A stretch of 64,000 bases of DNA from Hyphomicrobiales bacterium (GCA_021775875.1 JAJFHA010000017.1:1-64000); one strand, 5' to 3'. Positions 9,015 through 19,585 are shown, counted from the stretch's first letter. Notes: generated from the sequence alone by a model not told the origin. Numbers and translations: made by a program.

Positions 9015-9947
9015 ATGTCCGATAATAATGACCAGATACCGCTTTCCGGCGAGTTGATTTCGCCCCCAAGCAGCGACTTGATTAAAGAATCATCGGAACG
9101 AGAATTCGCAACTGATGTGATCGAACCGTCCCACGACCGCGTTGTGTTGGTGGATTTCTGGGCGCCCTGGTGCGGACCGTGCAAACAATTGACCCCGCTT
9201 CTGGAAAAAGCCGTTCAGGCTGCAAATGGCCGGATCGCTTTGGTCAAAATCAATGTAGATGAGAATCAAGGCATTTCCTCGCAATTGAACATCAAGTCAA
9301 TTCCTGCCGTTTTTGCTTTCAAAGACGGGCAACCGGTCGATGGCTTTATGGGGGCCTTGGGGGAAAGTGAACTGGCTGAATTTATTTCGCGCGTTGCAGG
9401 TGACCCGGAAGCCGACCAGACGATAGAAATGCTCCAGACTGCCAACGCCGCTCTTGAAGCAGGTAACCATGAAGACGCGGCACAGATTTTTGGCGCCCTT
9501 GTTCAAGCGTCTGCCGGACACCCGGACGCAGATGCGGTCGGCGGGTTGGTGCGCTGCTATCTAGCCAGCGGCGATCTGACGGCAGCGGAACAAACTCTGG
9601 CCCTTATGGATGAAACCGATCACGATCACCCGGCGATTTCCGGCGCCCGTGCCGCGCTCGAATTGCTGGCTGATGCCGGACCAGTTGTTGATATTTCTGA
9701 ATTGCAGGCAAAAGTGGATGCTGATGAAAATGATTTTCAGGCCCGTTTCGATCTTGCCATAGGCCTCAATTCCTCAGGCGACCGGGACGGCGCAACTGAT
9801 GCCTTGTGTGAAATTCTGGTAAGAAAAAGAGACTGGAATGAGGAAGCTGCCCGCCATCAATTGTTGAAATTTTTTGAAGCCTGGGGGCAAACCGACGAAG
9901 CAACCATTTCCGGACGACGGAAATTGTCTTCGGTTCTGTTTTCTTAA
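9015..9947 (+). CDS. Thioredoxin-TPR co-chaperone (YbbN/CnoX-like)
   Basis: VLVDFWAPWCGPCKQLTPLLEK plus C-terminal TPR-like region. Confidence 0.9.
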   Translation: MSDNNDQIPLSGELISPPSSDLIKESSEREFATDVIEPSHDRVVLVDFWAPWCGPCKQLTPLLEKAVQAANGRIALVKINVDENQGISSQLNIKSIPAVFAFKDGQPVDGFMGALGESELAEFISRVAGDPEADQTIEMLQTANAALEAGNHEDAAQIFGALVQASAGHPDADAVGGLVRCYLASGDLTAAEQTLALMDETDHDHPAISGARAALELLADAGPVVDISELQAKVDADENDFQARFDLAIGLNSSGDRDGATDALCEILVRKRDWNEEAARHQLLKFFEAWGQTDEATISGRRKLSSVLFS

Positions 9948-9968
9948 ATTTTCGCTGGAACCGACCCG

Positions 9969-10637
9969 ATGAAATTCTCAGACCAATATGGCAGCCCTGG
10001 TGATATCCCCAAGGTCATTCCTGTCTTTCCCCTGTCCGGCGCCTTGTTGTTACCAAGGGGCCAGCTGCCACTAAATATTTTTGAACCGCGCTATCTCGCC
10101 ATGGTCGATGACGCCATGCGCGGTAATCGATTGATCGGCATGATCCAGCCAAAAACCAAAGATGCCAATGACGGTGTCCCGGAGTTGGAAAATACCGGAA
10201 CCCTCGGTCGCATCACCACCTGGGCTGAAACCGGCGATGATCGTCTCTTGGTCACCCTGGCCGGAATCACGCGTTTTCACGTTGTTGAAGAAGTGCCCGG
10301 CAATAATCCATATAGAAGCATAAAAGCCAGTTACGAAGCCTTCGCGGATGATTTTTTGCTTGAGAGCGATTCCGGCCCTGTCAACCGGGACCAGTTGATT
10401 GCAACCCTGAAGGATTTTGTCGACGCCCAGGATCTGAGTGTCGATTGGGAAGATATCATGGACGCGTCCGATGAAGCCCTGGTCAATGGCCTCTCAATGC
10501 TCAGCCCTTATGGCCCTGAAGAAAAACAGGCCCTGCTCGAAGTTCACGATGTCGGTGCACGGGCCGAACTGTTGATCGCTTTGACCGAATTATTTTTGCA
10601 TCGCGAATGCGAAGACATGCCCGGCCAATTACAATAA
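9969..10637 (+). CDS. LON peptidase substrate-binding domain protein
   Basis: IPVFPLSGALLLPRGQLPLNIFEPRYLAMVDDAMRGNRLIGMIQP. Confidence 0.92.
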   Translation: MKFSDQYGSPGDIPKVIPVFPLSGALLLPRGQLPLNIFEPRYLAMVDDAMRGNRLIGMIQPKTKDANDGVPELENTGTLGRITTWAETGDDRLLVTLAGITRFHVVEEVPGNNPYRSIKASYEAFADDFLLESDSGPVNRDQLIATLKDFVDAQDLSVDWEDIMDASDEALVNGLSMLSPYGPEEKQALLEVHDVGARAELLIALTELFLHRECEDMPGQLQ

Positions 10638-10670
10638 GTTGAGTTGCCACGAGAACAAGGAACTATACCG

Positions 10671-10868
10671 ATGGCAAAAAACGAAAAAGCCAGTGCAGGT
10701 GTTGACCCCAAGCTACTTGAATTGCTTGTCTGTCCGGTGACAAAAACCACATTGCACTATGACGCTGAAGCGGGCGAACTGATCAGCGAAGCCGCCAAGC
10801 TCGCTTATCCCATCCGTGATGGCATTCCGATCATGTTGCCGGAAGAAGCCCGTAAACTTGAAGGTTGA
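10671..10868 (+). CDS. Trm112 family protein
   Basis: [17 protein letters not shown]...[18 protein letters not shown]. Confidence 0.93.
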   Translation: MAKNEKASAGVDPKLLELLVCPVTKTTLHYDAEAGELISEAAKLAYPIRDGIPIMLPEEARKLEG

Positions 10869-10875
10869 TTTGGCG

Positions 10876-12159
10876 TCAAACGTCGCCGACCCGCATCAAC
10901 GCAGGCACCCGCCCGGTTTCCCCTGCGGCTTCCCGGGTTAGCAAATTTTTGAGCGGAAGAAACCGGTCCACAAGTCCAAGCCCCACGTCGCGCAATTGTT
11001 TCAGACCGGATATCCGGTTGGAAAAGATCCGGTTGATCCCATCCATCGCCATGGCGTTTGAGACCACGTCGAACCGTCGCCAGGTTTGATAACGCTCCAG
11101 CACGGTCAGACTGGCAAAATCTTCGCCCACCCGCTGGGCTTCGATCAATGTATCGCCCAGCGCCGCCACATCCTTAAATCCAAGATTGGCGCCCTGTCCG
11201 GCAAGCGGGTGCAGCCGGTGCGCCGCGTCTCCGATAACCACAATTCCGGGCGCGACAAAATCCCGCGCCAACGTCATGCCAAGTGGAAACGCCTGGGGTC
11301 CAGAGATCATTCGCGCCTCGCCAAACTGGTGTCCCAAGCGCAATTGCAGGGCTTCAAGAAATCCTGCTTCATCCAAATCCATTAAACGCCGGGCTTCCCG
11401 TCTTTCTTCAGACCAGACCAGCGATCCGCGATGCGCATATTCACTGTTCCCCACAAGGGGCAACATGGCGAACGGACCGGCGGGAAGAAAATGCTGGATC
11501 GCCCGACCCTTATGTGGCCGGTCAAGCGCGATAGTCGCGACAATGCCGGTCTGGCCATAATCCCAATCCGTAGTTTTTATCCCCGCCATGCGGCGGATGC
11601 TGGATTTGGCACCATCGGCGGCTACAACAAGCCGGGTTGAAAGAGAGCCGTTCTTTTCAAGCGTGACATTGACGATACCGCCGTTGCGCTCGACACCCGT
11701 TACCCGGTCAGGAGCGATGACACTGATCCGTTTGTCCTGTTTCACCCGCGCCTTCAGGACAGCGAGCAGATAATGACTTTCAACAATCGCCGCTGCTTCC
11801 TTGCCATCTTCCGAACTATCTTCCGTTGGCAATTCCAGCAGGGGCGGGCGCACCATTTGATCAAGTTCACCGTCGCTGATCAGCATTTTTGATACCGGCT
11901 GCGCATACGGCGCGACTTTGTCCCAAACCCCGAGCCGCGCCAGCATCCGCCGACTGGCCGCTGTGATCGCAAAAGAGCGCAAATCCCTGGCTGCATCGTT
12001 TCGGGTGAACACCACCTTGTCGACCAGAACAATGTTCCCGGCTCCGGTTTCAGCAAGCGCCGCCAATGCAAGCGCCTGCGCCATACCCACCAGCCCACCG
12101 CCGACAATCAGGACAGGACATTTGATCGAGTTATTTGATGTCTGGCTCTTACGCATCAT
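10876..12159 (-). CDS. UbiH/UbiF/COQ6 family FAD-dependent hydroxylase
   Basis: VLIVGGGLVGMAQALALA...VVIGDAAHRLHPLAGQGANLGFKDVAAL. Confidence 0.93.
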   Translation of the reverse strand: MMRKSQTSNNSIKCPVLIVGGGLVGMAQALALAALAETGAGNIVLVDKVVFTRNDAARDLRSFAITAASRRMLARLGVWDKVAPYAQPVSKMLISDGELDQMVRPPLLELPTEDSSEDGKEAAAIVESHYLLAVLKARVKQDKRISVIAPDRVTGVERNGGIVNVTLEKNGSLSTRLVVAADGAKSSIRRMAGIKTTDWDYGQTGIVATIALDRPHKGRAIQHFLPAGPFAMLPLVGNSEYAHRGSLVWSEERREARRLMDLDEAGFLEALQLRLGHQFGEARMISGPQAFPLGMTLARDFVAPGIVVIGDAAHRLHPLAGQGANLGFKDVAALGDTLIEAQRVGEDFASLTVLERYQTWRRFDVVSNAMAMDGINRIFSNRISGLKQLRDVGLGLVDRFLPLKNLLTREAAGETGRVPALMRVGDV

Positions 12160-12252
12160 GATGACCCATTCAGGAAAATGTGGAAATCAGTACTTCTCGT
12201 ATCCGCAGTTTGGATTATATTGCACACAACCTGCAACCAGGAAAATTTTTCC

Positions 12253-13128
12253 ATGACCGATCCCGTAAAAGAATTGCTCGATACCCTTGATCTTGAGCCG
12301 CTTGAAAAAAATCTGTTTCGCGGCCTCAGCCCGCAGGTCGGGTGGCAACGGGTTTTTGGCGGCCAAGTGATTGGGCAAGCGCTGGTTGCAGTTCGCCGCA
12401 CCGTTGAAGATCGTGCCGCCCATTCCCTGCATGGCTATTTTATGCGCCCGGGCGATCCCTCCGTGCCGATCATTTATGAAGTTGACCGGATCAGGGACGG
12501 GCGCAGTTTCACCACCCGCCGGGTCGTCGCGATCCAGCATGGCAAAGCAATTTTTTCCATGTCGGCCTCGTTTCACAATAACGAGGACAGTCTGGACCAT
12601 CAATTTACAATGCCTGATGTTCCGATGCCCGAAGACCTGGCAAGTGAAGCTGAGCTTCGCGACATGTTTATCGACAAGATGCCGGAAAGCGCACGACGCT
12701 ATTGGGAACGCGCCCGCCCGATTGAAATGCGCCCGGTCGATCTGACCCATTTTGTCTCAGACAAAATTCTCGATCCGATCCAGAATGTCTGGTTCAAAGC
12801 GACCAGTCCGTTGCCAGACGATGTAGCGATCCATGAATGCGTGCTCGCATACGCCTCCGACATGACGCTTCTGGACACATCTCTTTTTGCCCATGGTCGT
12901 AGTTTTTTTAACCGGGATCTGCAATTAGCCAGCCTGGATCATGCCATGTGGTTCCATCGGCCTTTTCGCGCCGACGAATGGCTGCTCTATCACCAGGATA
13001 GTCCTTCAACCAGCGGCGCACGAGGTTTTAATCGTGGCTCCGTTTATACCCGCGACGGGGTCCTTGTGGCATCCGTCACCCAGGAAGGTCTGATCAGAGT
13101 CATCCAAAAAGAAAAACAAGGTCACTGA
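12253..13128 (+). CDS. tesB: Acyl-CoA thioesterase II
   Basis: FRGLSPQVGWQRVFGGQVIGQALVAV...SLDHAMWFHRPFRADEWLLYHQDSPS. Confidence 0.93.
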   Translation: MTDPVKELLDTLDLEPLEKNLFRGLSPQVGWQRVFGGQVIGQALVAVRRTVEDRAAHSLHGYFMRPGDPSVPIIYEVDRIRDGRSFTTRRVVAIQHGKAIFSMSASFHNNEDSLDHQFTMPDVPMPEDLASEAELRDMFIDKMPESARRYWERARPIEMRPVDLTHFVSDKILDPIQNVWFKATSPLPDDVAIHECVLAYASDMTLLDTSLFAHGRSFFNRDLQLASLDHAMWFHRPFRADEWLLYHQDSPSTSGARGFNRGSVYTRDGVLVASVTQEGLIRVIQKEKQGH

Positions 13129-13255
13129 TTAAAAATTAATCTCTTAAAATAAACTGCTTAAATTTTAGGCATATTTGTTTTTTTGTGACCGAATATTCTC
13201 AGATTTGCTCCTATAATTCTTTTTATAACAATAGCTTATGACTTTTTCCAACCAA

Positions 13256-13272
13256 TTGGCACAAGGCTTGAA
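13256..13272 (+). promoter_or_regulatory. Candidate sigma54 promoter of the glnK-amtB locus
   Basis: TTGGCAC-AAGGC-TTGAA, near the -24/-12 consensus TGGCAC-N5-TTGC. Confidence 0.6.
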
Positions 13273-13335
13273 TATCCCTTGTTGAGTCGCCCGGTATGTT
13301 TCCGGTCATGTGATGATTAAAAACAGGGGACAAGC

Positions 13336-13399
13336 ATGAAATTGATCATAACGATCATCAAACCCTTCAAGCTTGATGCCGAACGCGGACGCACTTTAG
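13336..13399 (+). pseudogene. glnK: P-II protein GlnK remnant: N-terminus MKLIITIIKPFKLD joined to a C-terminal ...NADAL-stop remnant in another frame
   Basis: ATG AAA TTG ATC ATA ACG ATC ATC AAA CCC TTC AAG CTT GAT followed at once by AAC GCG GAC GCA CTT TAG in a shifted frame; about 110-residue body missing. Confidence 0.8.
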
Positions 13400-13420
13400 T
13401 GATCGCACAGGAGTAGTTTC

Positions 13421-14740
13421 ATGAGCAAGACAAGTCTTTTTCTAAAAACCGGTCTGGGCGCATTGTTGCTCCTTTCCGGACCTGCCATGGCGCAGGAAAC
13501 GCCTGAATTCGCCAAGGCGATGGACACCACCTTTATCTTCAACACGCTGTTATTTCTGATCTGCGGCTTTCTCGTTATGTGGATGGCTGCTGGTTTCGCC
13601 ATGCTCGAAGCTGGCATGGTCCGCACCAAAAACGTTTCCATGCAATGCCTGAAAAATATCGGGCTGTTTTCTATCGCCGGACTGGCCTATTGGCTGGTCG
13701 GCTACAACCTGATGTATGATGGCGTCGATGGTGGTTATATGGGATCGTTCTCGATGTTCACGACCCCTGATCCGTCCGAAGACGCTGGCAGTTACGCTGC
13801 CGGGTCCGACTGGTTCTTCCAGATGGTATTCTGCGCCACCGCCGCATCCATTGTTTCAGGCACAATTGCTGAACGTATCAAAATCTGGCCGTTCTTTATT
13901 TTCACCGCACTCCTGACCGGGTTTCTCTACCCAATTACAGGTGCCTGGAAATGGGGCGCAGGCTGGCTTCAAGTAGCCAATTTTCAGGATTTCGCTGGTT
14001 CAACCCTGGTGCATTCTGTTGGCGGATGGGCTGCCTTGGCTGGCGCTGTCATTCTCGGTGCCCGGGTCGGCAAATACAATAAACAAGGTCAAGTTATGCC
14101 AATGCCCGGTTCCAACATGCCGCTGGCAACGCTTGGTACTTTCATTTTGTGGCTCGGCTGGTTCGGCTTTAATGGCGGTTCTCAATTGGCGCTTGGCACG
14201 ATTGCTGATGCGTCTGCAGTGGCCCGTATTTTTGTCAACACCAACATCGCCGCAGCTGCAGGTGTTGTCGCCGCAATCACCCTCACCCAGTTGATGTACA
14301 AGAAGATCGACCTGACTATGGCGCTCAACGGTGCTTTGGCTGGTCTGGTTTCGATCACCGCTGAACCGCTGACACCCAGCATGCCAGCCGCTGCCTTTAT
14401 CGGCGCCGTTGGTGGCGTGATCGTCGTCTTCGCCGTTCCCATGTTGGACCGGTTGAAAATCGATGACGTGGTCGGTGCGATTCCCGTTCATTTGTTGGCC
14501 GGTATCTGGGGAACCCTGATTGTGCCATTCACCAATGGCGGCGCGACTTATGGCGCCCAAATTATCGGGATCGTGGCAATCGGCGCGTTCACCCTGACCG
14601 CCAGCACGATTCTATGGTATGCGCTGAAACTTACCATCGGAATCCGCCCGAGCCTGGAAGACGAAGTGGCTGGACTGGATACGGCGGAAGTCGGGTTGGA
14701 GGCCTATCCGGAATTCGGTCAGGGCAGTCAACGGATATAA
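13421..14740 (+). CDS. amtB: Ammonium transporter
   Basis: AGFAMLEAGMVRTKN, STLVHSVGGWAALAGAVILGARVGKY, VHLLAGIWGTL. Confidence 0.97.
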   Translation: MSKTSLFLKTGLGALLLLSGPAMAQETPEFAKAMDTTFIFNTLLFLICGFLVMWMAAGFAMLEAGMVRTKNVSMQCLKNIGLFSIAGLAYWLVGYNLMYDGVDGGYMGSFSMFTTPDPSEDAGSYAAGSDWFFQMVFCATAASIVSGTIAERIKIWPFFIFTALLTGFLYPITGAWKWGAGWLQVANFQDFAGSTLVHSVGGWAALAGAVILGARVGKYNKQGQVMPMPGSNMPLATLGTFILWLGWFGFNGGSQLALGTIADASAVARIFVNTNIAAAAGVVAAITLTQLMYKKIDLTMALNGALAGLVSITAEPLTPSMPAAAFIGAVGGVIVVFAVPMLDRLKIDDVVGAIPVHLLAGIWGTLIVPFTNGGATYGAQIIGIVAIGAFTLTASTILWYALKLTIGIRPSLEDEVAGLDTAEVGLEAYPEFGQGSQRI

Positions 14741-14776
14741 TATCCCGGCCTGAATATTCCAAAACAATCAAGCCAG

Positions 14777-14808
14777 AAGGACCCACTATAAAATGTGGGT
14801 CCTTTTTG
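14777..14808 (+). terminator. Rho-independent terminator after amtB
   Basis: AAGGACCCAC-TATAAAAT-GTGGGTCCTTTTT. Confidence 0.9.
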
Positions 14809-14834
14809 TTTACAAAAATGCCTTCGCTTTAAGC

Positions 14835-14849
14835 TTAATCCACACTTAA
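14835..14849 (+). promoter_or_regulatory. CtrA-type box upstream of ftsK
   Basis: TTAA-TCCACAC-TTAA(CC), matching TTAA-N7-TTAAC. Confidence 0.4.
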
Positions 14850-14916
14850 CCAACACCGGCTAAAGTTATGCCATGCACCGGGTCATCACCGAACCATCCG
14901 GGGTTGGGACCGTCCT

Positions 14917-17610
14917 TTGGGACGATTTCGTTCAGTATCAAGTCAGTGTGGAGTATTCGGTTTGGGTCTTATCGCCAATTCTGTCCCTATAGACACCCTC
15001 GTTCCCGAAAACATCCGGCACGCCGTTGGCCGCCGGGCATATCTGTTTTCCGGCCTTACCATGGTCCTGTTTGGGAGCGCCATCGCTCTTGCGCTCGCCA
15101 CCTGGTCGATCAGCGATCCAAGCCTCAACCATGCCGTGACTGGTGACATCAACAACGCTCTTGGTCGGCCCGGCGCCATTATCGCCGACTTGTTGATGCA
15201 ATTATTCGGTCTGATTTCGATATTTTTGGTGGCATTCTTCACATTTTGGGGCGTTCGACTTCTGCGCAAACAACAAATGCCAACACCTGCTCGGCGCTTC
15301 ATCCTGAGCCTTTTGGCATTGGCCGCTGGTGCTACAGCCATTGCCGCCCTGCCAACGCCTGGATCCTGGCCGTTACCAACCGCTTTGGGTGGGTTTCTCG
15401 GAGATTTTTTATACCAGTCGATTGGCAGCATTACCGGCAGCCAAATGGGGTTCTTTACAAACCTGTTGGTTTTTCTGGCCGCTTCCGCATGTTTCACATT
15501 GCTGGCGCTACGGGCTCTTGATCTGTCGCTGAAATCCTTTTCTTCGCCAGAAGAAACCGCCACACCCGAGATTGTCGAACAGGAATTTGAGGACGATTAT
15601 GAAGACTATTTTGACGATGATGAAACAGACAATAATGCCTGGTTAGGCGCAGCCGGTCATATAGGTTTGAGCCTGCGCGCCCGTATCCGGCGGCTGTTTC
15701 GCCGCACGCCTCAAGCGATCCCGACCATTCAAGAGGAACAGACGAGAGCTCATGAAGGCTTGTTCATGAAGATGGTCCGCTGGGGTTTTGCCCGGTTGAG
15801 AGGTACCCAGGATTCCAGCTACGATTACGAGTCTGCGGATTTCATCCGCTCCCCCGACAATGGCGACAGGGTCGAACCAATATTCAACGAAAGTGCGCCT
15901 GCATATTCCGCTCCGTTCGTACAGGCGACCGAACAATCTGATACTGGCAATTATGCTGATTATGAAGATTTCCAGGACAACGCGATTGACGGGGAAATGT
16001 ATCCTGAACATGTTTATGAGATGCCGCGGGTAGAAGCCCCCACTGCCCGACCGAAACAAGGGAAACGCATCAGCCGCGAAGCCCAGCCTTCGCTGCTGCC
16101 ATCCCGCGATTTTGTTTTACCGCCGTTGCGCCTTCTCTCGAAACCGACAAAAATTTCACCGCAAAAGGCGACAAATCTCGAGTCTCTTGAACAAAATGCC
16201 CGCATGCTCGAAAGCGTTCTTGAAGATTACGGCATCAAGGGTGAAATCATCAAGGTCCGTCCCGGCCCGGTCGTCACCCTGTACGAACTGGAACCGGCAC
16301 CCGGCATCAAATCCGCCCGCGTGATCGGGCTGGCCGATGATATTGCCCGCTCAATGAGCGCCATTTCGGCGCGTATCGCGGTTATCCCGGGGCGCAACGC
16401 CATCGGCATCGAATTGCCGAATTCCGAACGGGAAACCGTATTTTTACGCGAGGTTCTGGGTTCCGAGACTTTCGAGAAGAGCAAATCCAAACTTCCTCTG
16501 GTGTTGGGCAAAACAATTGGCGGTGAACCTGTAATCGCCGATCTCGCCCGCATGCCGCATCTTCTGATCGCAGGCACCACCGGTTCGGGTAAATCAGTTG
16601 GCATCAATGCCATGATCCTGTCCCTGCTGTACCGGTTGCCGCCGGACAAATGCAAGCTGATCATGATCGATCCAAAAATGCTTGAATTGTCGGTTTATGA
16701 CGGTATCCCGCATCTGCTGTCGCCGGTTGTCACCGACCCAAAAAAGGCTGTCGTTGCCCTCAAATGGACCGTGCGCGAAATGGAAGAGCGCTACAAGAAA
16801 ATGTCCAAGCTTGGGGTCCGCAATATCGACGGCTTCAACCAGCGTGTCGTCGATGCCCGCGAAAAGGGCGAAGTAGTTTCCCGCACTGTCCAGACCGGGT
16901 TCGATAAGGAAACCGGCAAGGCGGTTTACGAGACCGAGGAAATGAGCCTTGATGAAATGCCGTTCATTGTCGTCATCGTCGATGAGATGGCCGATTTGAT
17001 GATGGTAGCTGGCAAGGATATTGAAGGCACCATCCAGCGTCTCGCCCAGATGGCCCGCGCCGCCGGCATTCATATCGTCACCGCCACCCAGCGCCCGAGT
17101 GTCGACGTTATCACTGGCACCATCAAAGCCAATTTCCCAACCCGGATTTCGTTCCAGGTCACTTCAAAAATCGATTCCCGCACCATCCTTGGCGAACAAG
17201 GAGCCGAACAATTGCTCGGCCAGGGAGATATGTTGCACATGGCAGGTGGTGGACGCATCAGCCGCGTCCATGGTGCATTCGTATCCGATGACGAAGTAGA
17301 GAGGGTCGTCAATCACCTCAAAAAACAGGGCGTGCCTGAATATCTTGATGTGGTCACCGAGGATTCAGAAGAATCCGATATTGATGCGTCAACCGGGATG
17401 CCTGTAAACAGCGACGGCGACGATCTTTATAATCGCGCCGTGAATATCGTGCTCCATGACCGCAAAGCATCCACCAGCTATATCCAGCGCCGTCTGTCGA
17501 TCGGCTATAACCGCGCTGCCACCATCATCGAGCAGATGGAAGCGGAAGGTGTCATCAGCGGCGCCAATCATGCCGGGAAACGTGATATTCTGGTCGGCGA
17601 AGACGCCTGA
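14917..17610 (+). CDS. ftsK: DNA translocase FtsK
   Basis: N-terminal TM region; [25 protein letters not shown] Walker A; C-terminal gamma wHTH; start may be downstream. Confidence 0.97.
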   Translation: MGRFRSVSSQCGVFGLGLIANSVPIDTLVPENIRHAVGRRAYLFSGLTMVLFGSAIALALATWSISDPSLNHAVTGDINNALGRPGAIIADLLMQLFGLISIFLVAFFTFWGVRLLRKQQMPTPARRFILSLLALAAGATAIAALPTPGSWPLPTALGGFLGDFLYQSIGSITGSQMGFFTNLLVFLAASACFTLLALRALDLSLKSFSSPEETATPEIVEQEFEDDYEDYFDDDETDNNAWLGAAGHIGLSLRARIRRLFRRTPQAIPTIQEEQTRAHEGLFMKMVRWGFARLRGTQDSSYDYESADFIRSPDNGDRVEPIFNESAPAYSAPFVQATEQSDTGNYADYEDFQDNAIDGEMYPEHVYEMPRVEAPTARPKQGKRISREAQPSLLPSRDFVLPPLRLLSKPTKISPQKATNLESLEQNARMLESVLEDYGIKGEIIKVRPGPVVTLYELEPAPGIKSARVIGLADDIARSMSAISARIAVIPGRNAIGIELPNSERETVFLREVLGSETFEKSKSKLPLVLGKTIGGEPVIADLARMPHLLIAGTTGSGKSVGINAMILSLLYRLPPDKCKLIMIDPKMLELSVYDGIPHLLSPVVTDPKKAVVALKWTVREMEERYKKMSKLGVRNIDGFNQRVVDAREKGEVVSRTVQTGFDKETGKAVYETEEMSLDEMPFIVVIVDEMADLMMVAGKDIEGTIQRLAQMARAAGIHIVTATQRPSVDVITGTIKANFPTRISFQVTSKIDSRTILGEQGAEQLLGQGDMLHMAGGGRISRVHGAFVSDDEVERVVNHLKKQGVPEYLDVVTEDSEESDIDASTGMPVNSDGDDLYNRAVNIVLHDRKASTSYIQRRLSIGYNRAATIIEQMEAEGVISGANHAGKRDILVGEDA

Positions 17611-17767
17611 CCCGACGCCAGAAATTACCGGAAAATTAACCACGTTTGATCAAGTTCACATAAGATGGCCGCAACAGATTTTGTGGTCCAACCGATCTTT
17701 TGCCACATTGATCCCGTTAGGTTCCGGCAATTGATCACCCGTCTTGCAGCAAGGAATATTCGATCAA

Positions 17768-18421
17768 ATGCCAGGCCTGAAACAACTTATCCCGGTTCTG
17801 CTCGCCGCTTTCACACTCATTCTTGGCGGCCTGGTGACGGCATCCAGTGCCCAACAACCCGTTTTAAGTCCTGAAGCCGAGAGAGCCGCCATCATTGATC
17901 GGGTCAACGGCTATTTCAATGCCCTGCAGCATCTCCACGGCCGGTTCAGCCAGATCGGCCCCAACGGCGAATTTTCCGAAGGTGTGTTTTATCTGGAACG
18001 ACCTGGAAAAATCCGGTTTGAATATGCCCTCCCCAACCCGCTTCTCGTTGTCGCTGATGGTTTCTGGGTCGGGATTGAAGACCGCAATATGAAAACCACA
18101 GACAAATACCCTCTCGCTGCAACACCCCTAAGCCTGTTGCTTGAGGAACGCGTCGACCTTAACGAGGAAGCAAGCATTATTGATGCCCGTGAGGAAGAGG
18201 GATTTATAAGCGTTACATTCGAAGACAGTGGAGGGGCGGCACCGGGACAACTAACCTTGGTATTTGGCAGCGAAGACCTGATGCTACGCCAATGGATTGT
18301 ACTTGATGCGCAAGGATTGCGGACCGAAGTATCTGTCTTTGATCTGGTTGTTGGCACGCCGGTAGATCCAACCCTGTTCTGGATCGCTGACAACGCAACT
18401 TATGATGTTGGCGATCGATAG
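17768..18421 (+). CDS. lolA: Outer-membrane lipoprotein carrier protein LolA
   Basis: LHGRFSQIGPNGEFSEGVFYLERPGKIRFEYALPNPLLVVADGFWV. Confidence 0.9.
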   Translation: MPGLKQLIPVLLAAFTLILGGLVTASSAQQPVLSPEAERAAIIDRVNGYFNALQHLHGRFSQIGPNGEFSEGVFYLERPGKIRFEYALPNPLLVVADGFWVGIEDRNMKTTDKYPLAATPLSLLLEERVDLNEEASIIDAREEEGFISVTFEDSGGAAPGQLTLVFGSEDLMLRQWIVLDAQGLRTEVSVFDLVVGTPVDPTLFWIADNATYDVGDR

Positions 18422-18548
18422 TGATTCGAGTGTCGGCTTTTCTCGGGCTCCAGAAATACACTTTCACGTGATCACATTATAACTGCTTGCAAAATCGACT
18501 TGCTCTCCTATCTCTTTTATATATGCAGGCCTGAAGCATTTATCGGTT

Positions 18549-18660
18549 GTGCCCCCCGTCTAGCCGGCTGAAGGCCCTGCTGGCACCGGTTCATACCAGG
18601 TGCGCCGTGCATACGGCAGAAGCGCCTGATCTCCACCCCAGGGATCAGGCGCTTCTATTA
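18549..18660 (+). ncRNA. Candidate structured RNA, class unknown; orientation uncertain
   Basis: Consecutive hairpins GCCGGC/GCTGGC, GCACCGG-TTCATA-CC.GGTGC, GCCGT-GCAT-ACGGC, and 14 bp AGAAGCGCCTGATC...GATCAGGCGCTTCT. Confidence 0.4.
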
Positions 18661-18748
18661 TTTCCCTATTCCCCTTGCATCAGGCTCTTGACCTTACCTG
18701 TGAAATAGGACTGACTCTCGGTTTAAAATTTCCGGGCAAAGGCAAATC

Positions 18749-19573
18749 ATGACGCAATCAAATTCAGCTTCTATCGTTACATGGAATATCAATTCGGTTC
18801 GCTTCAGGATCGATCTGGTTGCGCGTTTCATCGAAATATACAAACCGGATGTTTTGTGTTTGCAGGAGACAAAATGCATTGATGACAGTTTCCCTTTGAA
18901 CGCATTTCACAAGCTTGGTTATCCCCATATCGCCCTGAAAGGCCAAAAGGCCTATCACGGGGTTGCCACCATTTCCCGCTGGCCGATTGCTGAAACAAAT
19001 CGCATGGAGTTTTGCGGCAAACAGGATGCCCGCCACATCGCAACCCGGTTTGCTGATGACGCCCATCCAGCTCTTGCAGGCGTCGATCTTCATAATTTTT
19101 ATGTCCCTGCTGGCGGCGATGTCCCGGACCGTGAGCAAAACGACAAATTTGGGCACAAACTTGATTTTCTGAGTGAAATGACAAGTTGGTCGAAAGGTTT
19201 GAGCGGCAAAGATACTATGCTGGTCGGGGACCTGAATATCGCTCCGCTGGAAACCGATGTCTGGTCGCACAAACAATTACTCAAGGTGGTCAGCCATACC
19301 CCGATTGAAGTTGATGGTCTGAACGGTATCCAGCAGGCAGGTAATTGGGTGGATGTAATTCGTAGTCATATACCACCAGAGGATAAATGCTACACGTGGT
19401 GGAGTTATCGCTCTCCAAATTGGTCAAATTCCAACAAAGGCCGCCGGCTCGATCATATCTGGGCCAATGCCGGTCTCGCGGCCCGGACCATTTCGGTTGA
19501 AGTGTTGCGGGATGTGCGGGGTTGGGACAAGCCGTCCGATCACGCACCGGTCATCACCCATATCAAAGTCTGA
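18749..19573 (+). CDS. xth: Exodeoxyribonuclease III
   Basis: TWNINSVRFRIDLV..KPDVLCLQETK, GRRLDHIWA, SDHAPV. Confidence 0.96.
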   Translation: MTQSNSASIVTWNINSVRFRIDLVARFIEIYKPDVLCLQETKCIDDSFPLNAFHKLGYPHIALKGQKAYHGVATISRWPIAETNRMEFCGKQDARHIATRFADDAHPALAGVDLHNFYVPAGGDVPDREQNDKFGHKLDFLSEMTSWSKGLSGKDTMLVGDLNIAPLETDVWSHKQLLKVVSHTPIEVDGLNGIQQAGNWVDVIRSHIPPEDKCYTWWSYRSPNWSNSNKGRRLDHIWANAGLAARTISVEVLRDVRGWDKPSDHAPVITHIKV

Positions 19574-19585
19574 AGGCATTTGTGC

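Noticed and set aside
18549-18660. Possible SRP, tmRNA, 6S or RNase P RNA
   Set aside because: None of the conserved cores I know for these RNAs is readable; left as an unassigned structured candidate.
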